From: Anisodus tanguticus
Taxonomy: Eukaryota; Streptophyta; Magnoliopsida; Solanales; Solanaceae
Reading direction: 5' to 3'
NCBI GenBank assembly: GCA_034509755.1
Contig: CM067543.1
Span: 16,244,954 to 16,308,953, forward strand
Length of the DNA stretch: 64,000 nucleotides
Part shown: piece by piece, positions 22,070 through 34,413 of the stretch
Layout: every line of letters begins with the position of its first letter
Position numbering within the stretch: the first letter of the stretch is position 1
Program-made: the position numbers and the translations under genes
Notes under the pieces: model-generated
Databases searched by the model: none
The model's input: only the letters and a program-made list of their open reading frames with translations
Told to the model about the DNA's origin: nothing

Positions 22070-23580
22070 TCAGATAACAATTAAAACAACATTCGTCATC
22101 AAATGGAGAGAAATAAATAAAGGAAACGTACCAGAAGTAGTAAACAAGTCAGGATATTTGCTCCACATGTCGGACTCTATCTCACAAATCTCCTCTTCAA
22201 CAGGGCGATACTTCCATTGAACCTTCACAGAAGCTATAGACTTAGACCTCAACTTCCTTACTTGCCTGTCCAAAACAGCCACAAGCTCCTTGAACCCCAA
22301 ATTATGATCTAGCAATACGGAGTCCTACTTAATTAGATCAGAACCATCGAAATGATATTTCTTTAGCATGGACACATGGAAACCAAATGGATGCCTGAAA
22401 TACCTGGTGGCAGAGCCAACTCATATGCCACCTTCCTAACTCTCTGAAGAACCTCAAAAGGTCTGATATACCTCAAACTCAACCTTCCTATCTTACCGAA
22501 CCTCATCACACCCTTCATGGGAGAGACCTTTAGAAGAACCTTATCACCAACCATAAACTCTAAGTCTCAGACCTTCCGGTCCGCATACTCCTTTTGCTTG
22601 AATCACCTTCACTCTCTCTAAGGATTCCCTCAGTACATTGGTACCCCAAAAATGAACCTCGAACGGATCAAACCAATCAATGGGAGAGAATATATCCTAC
22701 CACACAAGGCCTCGAACGGTGCCATATTAATATTGGAGTGATAGCTGTTGTTGTACACAAACTCTACCAAAGGTAATAACTGGTCCCAACGACCATCAAA
22801 AATCAATCACACAGACTCATATCATGTCCTCTAATACCTGAATAGTCCGTTCAGATTGATCGTCAATCTGAGGGTGAAAAGTTTTACTGAGATCTAAGAT
22901 CGTACCCATCTCTCTCTGTAAAGTCTACTAGAAATGCAAAGTAAACTGAGTACCCCGGTCCGAGATGATAGAAATAGGAACCCCGTGAAGATGAACAATC
23001 TCACAGATGTAGATCTTAGCTAATTTCTCTTCATCATAAGTCGTCTGGACAAGAATGAAATGTGCGGACTTGGTCAATCTTTCAACAATGACCTAAATAG
23101 CATCAAACTTGCCCAAAATCTTGGGCAACCCAACCATAAAATCCATGGCAATCCTCTCCCACTTCCACTCGGGAATGGGAATTCTCTGAGACACACCACC
23201 GGGTCATTGGTGCTCATATTTGACTTGCTAACAATTTTGATATAGAGACACAAAATCAACAATATCTCTCTTCATCCTCTCCCACCAAATGCTGCCTTAA
23301 GTCACGATACATCTTAGTAGCACTTGGATGAATCGAATATCTAGAGCTATGAGCCATCTACATAATCAGTCTAGTCAAATCACAAACTCTAGAAACACAC
23401 TTTACCTTTGATCCTCAACATCTCCTCAATATCAATCATAGCCTCTTTGGCCTCACCAATCATCACCTTAACTCAAATTTCACACAATTTCACATCATTA
23501 TACTGGTGGATCCAAATTTGATCCAAAAGAAACTATCTTTCCTAAACACAAGTCAGAATCCTACCCAGATGGGAAATATC
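22070..23580 (-). pseudogene. Tekay-type integrase with chromodomain end (element C)
   Basis: Right to left: a zinc-finger remnant around 23580-23250, then the core, where the minus strand spells HFILVQTTYD, EIVHLHGVPIS and a catalytic-Asp phrase close to SDRGTQF near 22960. The GDKVLLKVSPMKGVMRFGK module (22554-22363) is followed by the chromodomain-end phrase ILDRQVRKL or VLDRQVRKLRSKSIASVKV (22315-22070), which places it with chromoviruses. The frame is broken many times, notably around 22560-23060. In living elements the chromodomain directs insertion toward particular chromatin. Confidence 0.72.
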
Positions 23581-24347
23581 AAGCCTCACAAAATGATTGA
23601 CTAGAGACTGACCTCCAATGCCAAAGGACACTAAAAACGATCAAGCAAGCTAAACTCCCCATGCTGACTGCCTTTCGGTTTAAGGAATTTGCCATCACAA
23701 ATTTCTTGCATGGATGGTACAAAATAGTCATGTCATAATCTTCCAGTAATTCCATCCACAAGCGCTGCCTAAAATTTAAGTCCCTCTGATTAAACATGTA
23801 TTGAAGACTGTGGTGGTCGGTATACACCTCACAATGGATACCATAAAGATAAAGCCTTGAAATCTTTAAATCTAACACAACAACAACCAACTCGAGATCA
23901 TGAAAAGGGTAATTCTTCTCGTGCACCTTCAATTACCTTGATGCATAAGCAATAACCTTACCCTTCTGCATCAACACACAACCCAACCCGATCCACAAAG
24001 CATCACAATATACGGTAAAGTCCTTCTCCTCCACCGGAAGGGATAAAATTAGGCTTGTGGTATCATTTGAAAGCTTTCCTCACACTCATCGGACCACTAA
24101 AATGGTACCTCCTTCTGAGTCAAACGTGCTAGATGAGAAGCAGTATAAGAGAATCCCTTGACGAACCGATGAAAGTAGCTAGCAAGACCCACAAAACTCT
24201 GAATATTTGTCACAGAAGTCAGTCTAGGCCAGTCCCTTGCTACCTCTATCTTCTTAGGATCAACCGTAATACCCTCATTGGACACCACGTGTCCCAAAAA
24301 TGCCATAGAGTCAACCAAAAGTTACACTTCCAGAACTTAGCACATAG
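23579..24347 (-). pseudogene. RNase H and RT thumb of element C, left of B
   Basis: Two frames. 24318-24097 reads AFLGHVVSNEGITVDPKKIE and FVGLASYFHRFVKGFS (RT thumb/connection). 23932-23579 reads KVHEKNYPFHDLEL, YTDHHSLQYMF, RQRLWMELLEDYDM and VMANSLNRKAVSMGSL (RNase H end). The usual VADALSRK acidic motif has become VMANSLNRK, losing the Asp. The stretch at 24320-24347 continues directly into the right-hand RT piece at 32871 when B and its duplicated five bases are removed. Confidence 0.72.
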
Positions 24348-24352
24348 CTTCT
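24348..24352 (-). repeat. Left target-site duplication of element B
   Basis: CTTCT here pairs with CTTAT at 32866-32870, a five-base duplication with one change. Removing B and one copy restores the RT reading GLLKENK to LCAKF in element C. Confidence 0.75.
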
Positions 24353-26345
24353 TATCACGACCCAAACCGGAGAGCCATGACGGGCACCCGGACCCTACCT
24401 GTCCGGCGCCACTAATCTCATATTTAGCATATATCTATAATTTTGCATGGCCCATGAGGCCGCCATGAGATACCCTGCTGACGTATGAAAATAGTAAACT
24501 GGAAAGGTACCGCGTAAACTCTTGCAAACGGAAGAACACAACCCATGCATATATACTTAATAAGGACGACAAGGCCATACATGACTACTATACACATGCC
24601 AACTGTCTACAAGCCTCTAAAGAGTATGTGATATCATAAGGTCGGGACAGGGCCTCGCCATACCCCAACGCATAACCAAAAATATCATACCATAACTAGA
24701 CTACAACTCTAGAACAAATAGAGTGCTCTAATATCAGCTAACCCAGCAACCTACTAGCACGAACCGTCACCCTCTTTACCTGAGCCTGCGGGCATGAAAA
24801 GCAGCGTCCCCCGACAAAAGGGACGTCAGTACGAATAATGTACCGAGTATGTCAGACATGAAAAATAGCATAATAGAGACCTGGAAGTAACCTTAGACAA
24901 GAAACAACCAACCAATAGAGAATGCCTCTGAGGGACATAATATGCCTAAGTATCATGTCTGTATAGAATACCTCTGCGGGCTATAATATATATAAGTATC
25001 ATGCCTGGGTAAAATGCCTCTGAAGGCCATAATATGCCTAAATGCCATGCACTATGCGGTCATGCACATATGCGTATATAACGCCATCAAGCCTCTGTGG
25101 GCATCCCATCATATCATATCGGTCTTTGTGGGCATAATCATCATCGTGTATATCGGTACCAGCTGCAGGTGGTGTGCGTATATAACGCCGTATCCCTTTT
25201 CCCATATCCCGTACATATATATAATGCATACATATAGTAGAGTATATAACTCCTTTGAGGTCAAGGTATGTACATGGATGTAATACATGAATGATATGAT
25301 AATATGACACTATAAGTTTGTCAGAGTGATGTAATGTTGCTCCACCTCCGATTAACATTATGAATACTAACATATTTTTCATATACCTCAATAAGGATTT
25401 AGAAACATATTTATACATGCTTTTAGCATAGGAATGAATAACAGGAACATCCTTAACTAATAAGAGTAGAATAATTTATGGAACAATATTACGTTCACGT
25501 TTCGTACATAGAACATGGCAAAAGAAGAAATGCTTTTCCTTAACATACCTTAGTCATTTTGTGTCCACAATACAACTAAAGTAGCCCGTAATGCATCCCA
25601 AATCTTATCTTTCAAGAGACCCTCTTCTTCCACCTTACTTCCCTTTGAAGAAAGCCTGGATTACAACTCGACAATAAATGGAACAATGAGATTGAAGCGG
25701 TGCGCAAAAGACATATATTATTCTTGGGAAAATTTATACTAATTGGTACTCGTTGCTTTCTACGAACTGTAAATCATGTTTGTGTGCTTGTTAGATATCT
25801 ATTCTTAATTAACAATGAATGTGCTATATCATTCTTAAACAATGGAGAATATGAGTTTTCATTAAGTGAAATACAATCATAATCACACCCCCTTGCTTTG
25901 CTTTACACGTGTACCTTCCTAGGTACATATTCTTGACACATATAACAAAGGGTGCCACCCTATATATTCACTTTACTGCCACTTATGAACTTGTACAGGA
26001 CTTATGTCCACTAATCACTTATCCCATAATTAATCAATCACATACATAATTAATTCTTGGATCCCAATTCACTTAAAGCTTAATGACTTATTAAACCTTC
26101 ATATACTCAATGTCACAATCGTGCGATGTACCACTAGTTCATAACGTCTTTTGGGACATACAACTATTATTATTAATCCACATCGTCACACTTATCAATT
26201 CCTAAATTATTTCGGGACCGCATCCTTTTATATGCAAAGCTTCTTTATTTGCATACATGAATATGACCAAAAATCCTCCAACGCTCAGTTCTATTTACAT
26301 ATGCCTGGTAACTTAAACCATGGCCCGAAAGTACGGGATGTTACA
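24353..26345 (-). repeat. 3' LTR of element B
   Basis: About 1.99 kb, colinear with 30863-32865. It starts TATCACGACCC (TG changed to TA) and ends GGGATGTTACA on the plus strand. Inside at 24924, 24970 and 25016 are three copies of a 46-bp unit beginning with CCTCTG. Frames inside it (for example 25038-25418 minus) recur in the other LTR and are not genes. Confidence 0.85.
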
Positions 26346-26362
26346 TTATTTCCCCCTTAGAA
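26346..26362 (-). promoter_or_regulatory. Polypurine tract of element B
   Basis: On the minus strand a run reading TTTCTAAGGGGGAAATAA directly precedes the LTR start TGTAACATCCC. This is the expected 3' primer site for plus-strand DNA synthesis in LTR elements. Confidence 0.65.
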
Positions 26363-26519
26363 ACATTCGTCCTGGAATGTTGGGGTGACATATCTAATCA
26401 TTATCACGTTGGCCGAAAACACAATCACCGCTTCACGGGACCATATAATATAACATACATCATCACATGATTCTCAGGCATTACTTTTAATAATATGAAA
26501 TGGAACTCACCTTATGCTT

Positions 26520-27650
26520 TCTCGGAACCTCGACGTTGGTCTAAAATATGGAGGGATATTTGTGTTCCATTTTCGTCTCCCATGTCATTTATTCTATATT
26601 TAGGTCATCTATAACCTTCACATCGTCAATTGGTACTATTCGGGAAGGATTCCCAACACACGTTCTTAGCATATAAACATGGAAAATCAAACGAACAAAC
26701 TCTAACTTCGAAGGCAAGTCCAATTCATAAGCTACTTGGCCGATTCGTTGGATTATGCAATATGGCCTAATGTACCTTGGATAAAGTTTTCCCCTTTTCC
26801 CTAAACCTCATTACACTCGTCATAAGAGAATTTTTCAAGAAGACCCAATTATCCACTTGGAACTCTATGTCCCGCTGCCACACATCTGAATACGTCTTTT
26901 GACGACTTTGAGCGGTTAACAGTCATTCTTGGATAAGATTCACATTCTCTATAGCTTGGTGCACTACGTTAGGCCCAAATAATTATGATTCGCCTACTTT
27001 GAACCATCTGATAGGAGATCTACATTTACGTACATACAAAGCTTCATATGGAGCTATCTTGATACTATCATGATAATTGTTTATTGAATAAGGGATAGAT
27101 GATCATCCCAATTTCTCTTGAAGTCCAATATACGAGCTCGTAGCATGTCTTTGAGCGTTTGAATTGTACGCTTGGCCTGCCCATCTGTTTGAGGGTGGAA
27201 AGTTGTGCTAAAATTAACTTGAGTGTCCAAACCCTTTTTGAAATGATCTCCAGAAATTAGCGGTGAACTGCACACCTCGGTCAGATATAATAGAACTAGG
27301 CATGCCATGAAGGCAAACAACTTTGCGTAGTCCTTGGCTGTGTAGGTAGTTTTGACCGCCAGGAATTGAGCTGATTGGTCGAGTCTATCAATAATCACTC
27401 AAATAGAATCTAACTTACGATAAGAGCGAGGTAAACCAGTAATGAAATCCATATTGATCATTTCCCATTTCCACGTTAGAATTTCAATATTCTGAGTAAA
27501 ATCGTCTGGTTTTTGGTGCTCTACTTTTACTTACTGACAATTAAGGCACTGAGCTACGAACTCCGCAATATTCCTCTTCATGTCGTTCCACCAATACATA
27601 CCTTTGGGATCATGATACATCTTAGTAGATCCAAGGTAAAAGGAATATCG
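26520..27650 (-). pseudogene. Integrase of element B
   Basis: The zinc region reads SKMYHDPKGMYWWNDMKRN and FVAQCLNCQ around 27620-27540. MDFITGLPRSYRKLDSI follows, then IIDRLDQSAQFLAVKTTYTA and STTFHPQTDGQAKRTIQTLK (27398-27081). The usual GQAERTIQ has become GQAKRTIQ, replacing the catalytic Glu by Lys. The SDQGTQF-like Asp region is scrambled by a frameshift. Beyond, a decayed C-terminal module runs to about 26520. It is dead, but clearly chromovirus-type. Confidence 0.7.
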
Positions 27651-30060
27651 TGAGCAATGGACCTCCGTCATAATCTTGTCTCGTAATCCCAGTACACTGG
27701 GAATACACAAATGGACCTTCCACCTAGGGGTCCCTCTCCCATTATACTCGAAGGTTGCGGTTATCTTTTGTTAAATATCCTTCCCGATAACGTTCCTTTT
27801 CGTCCAGTATGAGGGATGACCCTGCTGTATTTTGAGTCATAGGGCTATCACTATCTTTATCCTCCAATCGCACTCCCACTTAGCTAACTGATGTGTTCCC
27901 TCAGATCGACTTCTCTCCTTAGTCCTCACGTTAGTCAAGCCGCTTGTGGGTGAATGATTCTATTATCAACTCAGGTTTGCTTACTAACTGGTGTGCTAAA
28001 AACTCTTATATTTGTAGTATCTCAATCGTGAACACTTCATGGACAATGTCATTGAATCTGAAGTGTGCGTATCATTGTAGTTAACTCTCATTAATGGTCT
28101 GAAAGGAATCTCTTTTTTTTTTGTACTTTCTCACTACTCGTAATTATATAAACAACTTCCTATCTTTCCTTCTTTTGACACTTGTTCACTCATTTTTTTA
28201 CTTGTCGTACTCTTCTTAATTCCAAAATATTTTGTTATACATACGTACTCTTAAACATTGCTCCTAATTCTAATCATTGTTGTTACTACCCCTTAAAGGA
28301 TGAGTTGTTAACTTATTCCCTTAGTTTATACGTGGAAGATTCTGGAGAATTTGCATTACATGACGTTGGTCTACTATATCCAAGCGTGGTCATTTCACTT
28401 AGATTTGAATTCCTTCACTTGCCCATGGCTAAGACTTTCTATCAATGGCGCTTTGGGAAAAGCTTCCCTTGATCTCGTTAAGCTGTAAACTCATTACTTT
28501 ATCTATCTCGTAGAACCTTTGGTCAGTTCAAAATGCTCATAGACATTTGTATTTGCCTGACATTTTACCTTAATTATAATGTCATTATCTCTTGACATAT
28601 ATCTTTAATGTCTACCTTGTATACATAGACGTCATTGTCCTCTTTTCACATGTTTAGGTGCTAATCTCGAGCCTTACTCATTGTTACTTCCGTTTACATA
28701 CTTTTTGAGAGGTATGACTACATATATTGAGGAACCGATGCTTCGTATGTTTATATCCAATTCCCGGCGTTACATGATCCTATGACTTGTCAAGCTTTCT
28801 TGTCTTATCATTATTAGATCTCTCATCGACCGAGTGCTCATTCGTCTTACTTTTACCTTTCCATTTAAAATTGCCTTAGGGGGTCTCTTATCTCAAATTA
28901 TTTCTCATACTATCTTCCTGAACATCATAGGTTCGTCACCTTTGGCCGAAGAGTTCTTACTGTCCCTCCTCTACCATTAGTCCTTACACCATTCTGGAGT
29001 AATCATACCTTTGTGAAACCTGCACAACTATAATTTCATTCACCTTTATCCTTCTTGTCGTAATCATTCCTTCTGTTCGTCATTAAACGAAAAAATTTCT
29101 GCCTTGATAGTTGATCATACCATTCCATTCATACTTATTAACTATTTTCATATTTCTTACAACCATCCTTCATGTCCTCATCCTCAATTGCCCCTAACAA
29201 GCTACTGTTATTCAAAGGTTACTTAGAATTGTAACATACTGCACAATGAAGCCGAAGACCTTACCAGTCGAATACCTATAACATACCTTAGCTTACTAAC
29301 ATTGATACATGTATTTCTCAATAATACGCGGTATGGCTCTTTACTCACGAACGAGAGGCTTATGTCCCCTTCTACTACCGTGGATAACCCGATCCTTATA
29401 TATGACTTGGGACTACTATCCTGGGTACGTCTCTTTACAAGATCTTAAATTTATCGATGGTCACTCTTCCCACGATTCGATTAGGGAAATCCATTCTCGT
29501 TAATGATATCCAAGGATAATTTCCAATCTATTCTAGGTAAGACATTACAATTTAAGTCGCACGTACATAGCATATTCCCTCATTCTAATCAGCAAGAGTT
29601 ACTATAAAACGGTTAGATTTCCATAACCTACTAAACCTTCCAATGATGTCTTCTGCGTTTCATCTGTACAACTCATAATCATCTTATCCTTTCCCCGTAA
29701 ATCTTGGGCTTTCATACGATCGTCGGGGTAACATGATATCGTAGGTTTGGAATCTTTTTAACATGGTCATTCGAAAGGAGGAACATATTGCACATTATAT
29801 CACCATTTTATTTGTGGGCATCCATATCCTTTCAATATACTAACGTATGTAAGTGATTCTAACTACCATTTGGGTTAGAAGACTCTTTGTGCCTTTACCT
29901 TTACCTTCATATCTTATCTAATCAGAATGTCTGATCCTGCAAGTAGTACCATAAAACCATTCCCTAAAATGGGGTCAATACTCTTAAACATAAAATAGGT
30001 CAGTACTAAGTCCATAAGAGGTACATAGATTGACAATGAAAATAATAAAATATTAGCATC
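27651..30060. other. Unassigned 2.4-kb interior of element B
   Basis: AT-rich, with many short TTCAC, CTTAT and ATTCC words and no long frame on either strand. The plus-strand frame 28182-28472 shows no recognisable domain. Where protease, RT and RNase H should be, none of their motifs (for example a DD box or TDH) can be read. It is either fully decayed pol, or sequence of another origin fixed in a non-autonomous family. Confidence 0.5.
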
Positions 30061-30664
30061 TTATAGCTCATCTCAACCAGCATCGGAGCTCGAGGCTCCA
30101 TCTCCTCTCTTATCCTTACCTTTGTGCATCAACTTGGGACACTTCAGAACATTGTGGCCATGGCTGCCACACTAAACCAACCCCCTGTACCTTTGCAACA
30201 ATATCCGGCATGCGCTTGACCACAATGACTACAAGATGGTCGGGGCGGTCTCATTCGACCTTTTCAACTTTGACCCAGAAATATTGGCATCTATGAATCC
30301 TTTAAATATCAGCGATCCCTGAATAATAAATTCCCTAGGTTATTAGCTTTCTAACCTCTCAAGGGCCTATCTCTATCAGATGCTCTAGGATGAAGTCATG
30401 CCTAAGAACAACAAATGTATTCAATACCTGCACCGCTCTCCTTACATCCTTATCAGACAGAGTCGGTGGTAGGACTAATGACACGGGATCTTCCCTCAAT
30501 GCCACTGGTACTACTAAATTCATTGATACCTGGAAAAGAAACTTACTTCTATCCTCTGATGGATCTGTCTCAATAGAGAACCAACTACTCGCATTTACAC
30601 TCAATCCAACCTCAATCTCCCTGTTAATCATAGCCCTACTGGAAGAAGACATTGTTGTAATCAT
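30061..30664 (-). pseudogene. Gag remnant of element B
   Basis: The N-terminal part (30664-30359) starts MITTMSSSSRAMINREIEVG and reaches KDVRRAVQVLNTFVV. It parallels the gag start of remnant F (SSSRAMTSRDIEDEL, DEDIRRTI). A zinc-knuckle region with CRNCGQAHAGYC and CGSHGHN-like spacing lies at about 30240-30130 on the minus strand. The capsid part that should separate them is missing, so gag is internally deleted. The ATG lies about 200 bases inside the primer site. Confidence 0.65.
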
Positions 30665-30850
30665 AAATAAGATAAATTTTACGGGAGAATTCTTATAATT
30701 CAGCTCTATAGCACGATTCTAGAGCAAGAAAGAAGGAAATCATCACCCTAAATTCCCTGTAGCCTCCTGTCTATAAGTGTGGTGCACAACACGCCTATAA
30801 ACAAGACTCTACTAGACACGGCTTGTAGACTACCTAGGACAGACCTGCTC

Positions 30851-30862
30851 AGATACTAAGTT
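30851..30862 (-). promoter_or_regulatory. Primer-binding site of element B
   Basis: On the minus strand AACTTAGTATCT lies beside the LTR edge. It is a mutated form of the initiator-Met-type site TGGTATCAGAGC used by these chromoviruses. Confidence 0.55.
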
Positions 30863-32865
30863 TGTCATGACCCAAACCGGAAAGCCATGACGGGCACCCG
30901 GACCCTACCTATCGGGTACCAATAATCTCATGTTTAGCATGTATCCATAATTTCGCATGGCCTATGAGGCCACCACGAGAGGCCCTGCTGACGTTTGAAA
31001 ATAGTAAACTGGAAAGGTACCGCGTAAACTCTTGCAAACGGAAGAACCCAACCCATGCATATATACTTACTAAGGCCAACAAGGCCATACATAACTACTA
31101 CACACATGACAATTGCCGACAAGCCTCTAAAGAGTACGTGATATCATAAGGTCGGGACAGGACGCCTCCATACCCCAATGCATAACCAAAATATTATACC
31201 ACAACTAGACTACAATTCTAGAACAAATAGAGTGCTCCAAAATCAGCTGAACAAGCAACCTACTAGCGCGAATCGTCACCCTCTTTACCTGAGCCTGCAG
31301 GCATGAAATGCAGCGTCCCCCGATAAAAAGGACGTCAGTACGAATAATGTACCGAGTGTGTCAGACATGAAAAATATCATAACAGAGACCTGGAAGTAAC
31401 CTTAGACAAGAAACAACCAACCAGTAGAGAATGCCTCTGAGGGACATAATATGCCTAAGTATCATGTCTGTGTAGAATACCTCTGAGGGCTATATTATAT
31501 ATCAGTATCATGTCTGGGTAGAATGCCTCTGAGGGCCATAATATGCCTAAATGCCATGCACAATGCGGTCATGCACATATGCGTATATAACGCCATCAAG
31601 CCTCTGTGGGCATCCCATCATATCATATCGGTCTCTATGGGCATAATCATCATCGTGTATATCGGTACCATCTGCAGGTGGTGTGCGTATATAACGCCGT
31701 ATCCCTTTTCTCATATCCCGTACATATATATAATGCATACATATAGTAGAGTATATAACTCCTTTGAGGTCAAGGTATGTACATGGATGTAATGCATGAA
31801 TGATATGATAATATGACACTATAAGTTTGTCAGAGTGATGTAATGTTTCTCCACCTCCGATTAACATTATGAATACTAACATATTTTTCATATATCTCAA
31901 TAAGGATTTAGAAACATATTTATACATGCTTTTAACATAGGAATGAATAACAGGAACATCCTTAACTAATAAGAGTAGAATAATTTATGGAACAATATTA
32001 CGTTCACGTTTCGTACATAGAACATGGCAAAAGAAGAAATGATTTTCCTTAACATACCTTAGTCATTTTGTGTCCACAATACAACTAAAGCAGCCCGTAA
32101 TGCATCCCAAATCTTATCTTTCAAGAGACCCTCTTCTTCCACCTTACTTCCCTTTGAAGAAAGCCCGGATTACAACTCGACAATAAACGGAACAACGAGA
32201 TTGAAGCGGTGCGCAAAACATATTTATTATTCTTGGGAAAATTTATACTGAGCTTCCGCAAAATTGGGACTCGTTCCTGTATACGAAGTGTAAATCACGT
32301 TTGTGTGCTTGTTAGATATCTATTCTTAATTAACAATGAATGTGATGTATCGTTCTTAAAAATGGAGAATATGAGTTTTCATTAAGTGAAATGCAATCAT
32401 AATCACACCCATTTGCTTTGCTTTACACGTGTACCTTCCTAGGTACATATTCTTGACACATAGAACAAAGAGTGCCACCCTATATATTCAATTTACTGCC
32501 GCTTGTGAACTTGTACAGGACTTATGTACACTAATCACTTATCCCACTATTAATCAATCACATACATAATTAATTCATGGATCCCAATTCACTTAAATCT
32601 TAATGAATTATAAAACCTTCATATACTCAATGTCACAATCGTGCGATGTACCACTAGTTCATAACATCTTGTGGGACATACAACTATTATTATTAATCCT
32701 AAACGTCACACTTATTAAGTCCTAAATTATTTTGGGACCGCATCATTTTATATGATAAGCTTCTTTATTTGCATACATGAACATGACCAAAAATCCTCCA
32801 ACACTCAGTTCTATTTACATACGCCTAGCGACTCAAACCATGACCCAAAAGTACGGGATGTTACA
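30863..32865 (-). repeat. 5' LTR of element B
   Basis: About 2.0 kb with TGTCATGACCC and GGGATGTTACA at the plus-strand ends. It is colinear with 24353-26345 and by eye agrees at the great majority of positions, including the 46-bp triplication at 31433, 31479 and 31525. Differences are scattered substitutions and small indels, so the insertion is not brand new. Confidence 0.85.
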
Positions 32866-33350
32866 CTTATTCTCTTTCAATAAACCAAGAACCACTCTCA
32901 GATATAACTCATGGTCCTCCCGACTATTTGAATAGATCAAGATGTCATCAATGAGCACAATCACAAAGGAATCCAAATACAGCTTAAATATCCCATTCAT
33001 CAAATCCATGAGTGCTGCAGAGGCATTAGTAAGCCTAAATGACATCACCAAAAACTCATAGTGGTCATATTGAGTCTGAAAAGCCATCTTGGGCACATCC
33101 TCAGCCCTAATATTCAACTGGTGGTACCCAGACCTCAATTCAATCTTCGAAAATACCGAAACACCCTAAAGTTGGTCGAACATGTCATCAGTATAAGGAA
33201 TCGGATACTTGTTTATAATGGTGAACTTGTTTAACTATCCATAATCAATGCATATATGCATGGTCCTATCCTTCTTCTTCACGAACAAGACAGAACTACC
33301 CAATGGAGATAAAATCGATTGAATAAAGCCCTTATTTAACAAGTCCTGAA
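32866..33350 (-). pseudogene. RT of element C, right of B
   Basis: The minus strand reads RSGYHQLNIRAEDVPKMAF, YDHYEFLVMSFRLTNA and then SFVIVLIDDILIYSNSREDH. The catalytic Asp pair is retained in IDD. It ends at GLLKENK exactly at the insertion point of B. Upstream, between 33140 and 33350, the frame is broken but contains the LFDQLQGV-like region. The protein resumes left of B at about 24347. Confidence 0.78.
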
Positions 33351-33351
33351 G

Positions 33352-33786
33352 TTACTCCTTCAACTTTCTAAGCTCTGCCGCATCCATACAGTACGGAGGA
33401 ATGGAAATAGGCCGAGTACCTGATTCAATATCAATGCAGAAATCAATATCCCTGTCTGACGGCATACCCGGTAAATCTGAAGGAAAGACCTCGACAAACT
33501 CACTAACTATCAGGTTAAACTCAAGGGAAGGAGCCTCCACACGCGTATCACGAATATGAGCAAGATATGCCAGACATCCTTTGTCTACCAACTTTCTACA
33601 AAATATGAAAGAAATGATATTCTTAGGATCGGGGCTGGGAGCACCCCTCCACTCTAACCTCGGAAGAGCAGGCATATCTAACATAATTGTCTCAGCATGA
33701 TAGTCTAGAATCGCATGATACGGTGATAGCCTATCCATACCCAAAATAACATCGAAATCCACTATGTCTAAAATGAATAAATCTAC
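33352..33786 (-). pseudogene. Protease C-terminus to RT linker of element C
   Basis: Reads MDFDVILGMDRLSPYHAILD, then LPRLEWRG, VEVFPSDLPGMPSDRDIDF and IPPYCMDAAELRKLKE. These are the standard phrases between protease and RT in Tekay/Del elements. It is one open frame of 136 residues, followed leftward by stops. Confidence 0.75.
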
Positions 33787-34413
33787 CTAGGTATCATACC
33801 CCATAAAGGTAACCACACATATACGATAAACTCTATCTACAATCACAAAATCACCAACTGGTGTGGACACACGAATAGGGATGTCAATCATTTCACACCA
33901 CATATCCAAATTGGCAAAAAAAGAGGTAGACATGTATGAAAATGTAGACCCTAGATCAAATAGCACATTAGCAGATTGATGATCGACTATGATGATTCCT
34001 ATGATAATTGCATCAGATGCCTCAGCCTCGACCCTACCAAGGAATGCATAGCAGTGAGTACGTCCTACCTCAGATTGAGTACCCTGCTGGCCACCTCGGA
34101 CCGAATGAGCACCAACTCTCCCTGACTGGGACCAACCATAATCAAACTGATGGCCATCACAACTCGATTGAGATCCTCCCCGGCTAGTTTGACTACCACC
34201 CCTAGATGGCTGTGCTAGAGTTCTGGGTGAACGAGATTTACTTGATAAAATTCTGGAGAACTCTCTCTTGAAATGCCCAATCTCACCACTCAAAATAGCT
34301 TATAGCCGCTGAGGGCTGCTAAATAGAGATAGAAGAATCCGAACCACCACGGCCAGAATATCGTGACTGAGAATCCCTCAACGTCTGGACCCCACTATAA
34401 CCGCTTTGCCCCA
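33787..34413 (-). pseudogene. Gag C-terminus and protease active site of element C
   Basis: Gly/Ser/Arg-rich gag tail (SQTSRGGSQSSCDGHQF and similar) followed by the protease phrase VLFDLGSTFSYMS, which keeps the catalytic Asp (DLGST for the more usual DPGST). It also reads VSTPVGDFVIVDRVYR. The right edge at 34413 is where an AT-rich palindromic repeat starts, so the gag capsid region is gone. The matching gag sequence in element D (43890-44340) shows the two are the same family. Confidence 0.72.

Larger units (their letters stand above)
24353..32865 (-). mobile_element. Two-LTR Ty3/gypsy element B lacking protease, RT and RNase H
   Basis: A complete LTR-to-LTR insertion of 8.5 kb with long related LTRs, a Met-type primer site at the right, a purine tract at the left and a five-base target duplication. 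The 4.5-kb interior has a gag start (30664), a gag zinc knuckle (about 30240-30070), 2.4 kb of unassignable sequence and an integrase plus C-terminal module (about 27650-26520). Protease, RT and RNase H are not recognisable, so it appears non-autonomous and would have depended on relatives. It sits in the RT gene of element C and is therefore younger than C. Confidence 0.8.
17986..34413 (-). mobile_element. Tekay/Del-like Ty3/gypsy element C (host of B and of a LINE)
   Basis: Minus-strand element whose parts appear right to left as gag zinc region (34410-33787), protease (33762-33352), RT (33350-32866, then 24352-24097), RNase H (23932-23579), integrase (23580-22330), chromodomain end (22315-22070) and 3' LTR (22060 to about 17986). 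Its RT is cut by element B and its LTR by an ORF1-only LINE. The gag N-terminal half and 5' LTR are missing: the element stops at the foldback cluster at 34414. Several stops interrupt every domain. It belongs to the same family as element D, judging from near-colinear gag sequence. Confidence 0.75.

Noticed and set aside
25038..25418. 126-residue minus-strand frame repeated at 31547-31927
   Set aside because: It recurs because both copies are the LTRs of element B; there is no domain and it overlaps a 46-bp tandem array.
28182..28472. 96-residue plus-strand frame inside element B
   Set aside because: No recognisable domain, opposite to the element's coding strand and in low-complexity AT-rich DNA.
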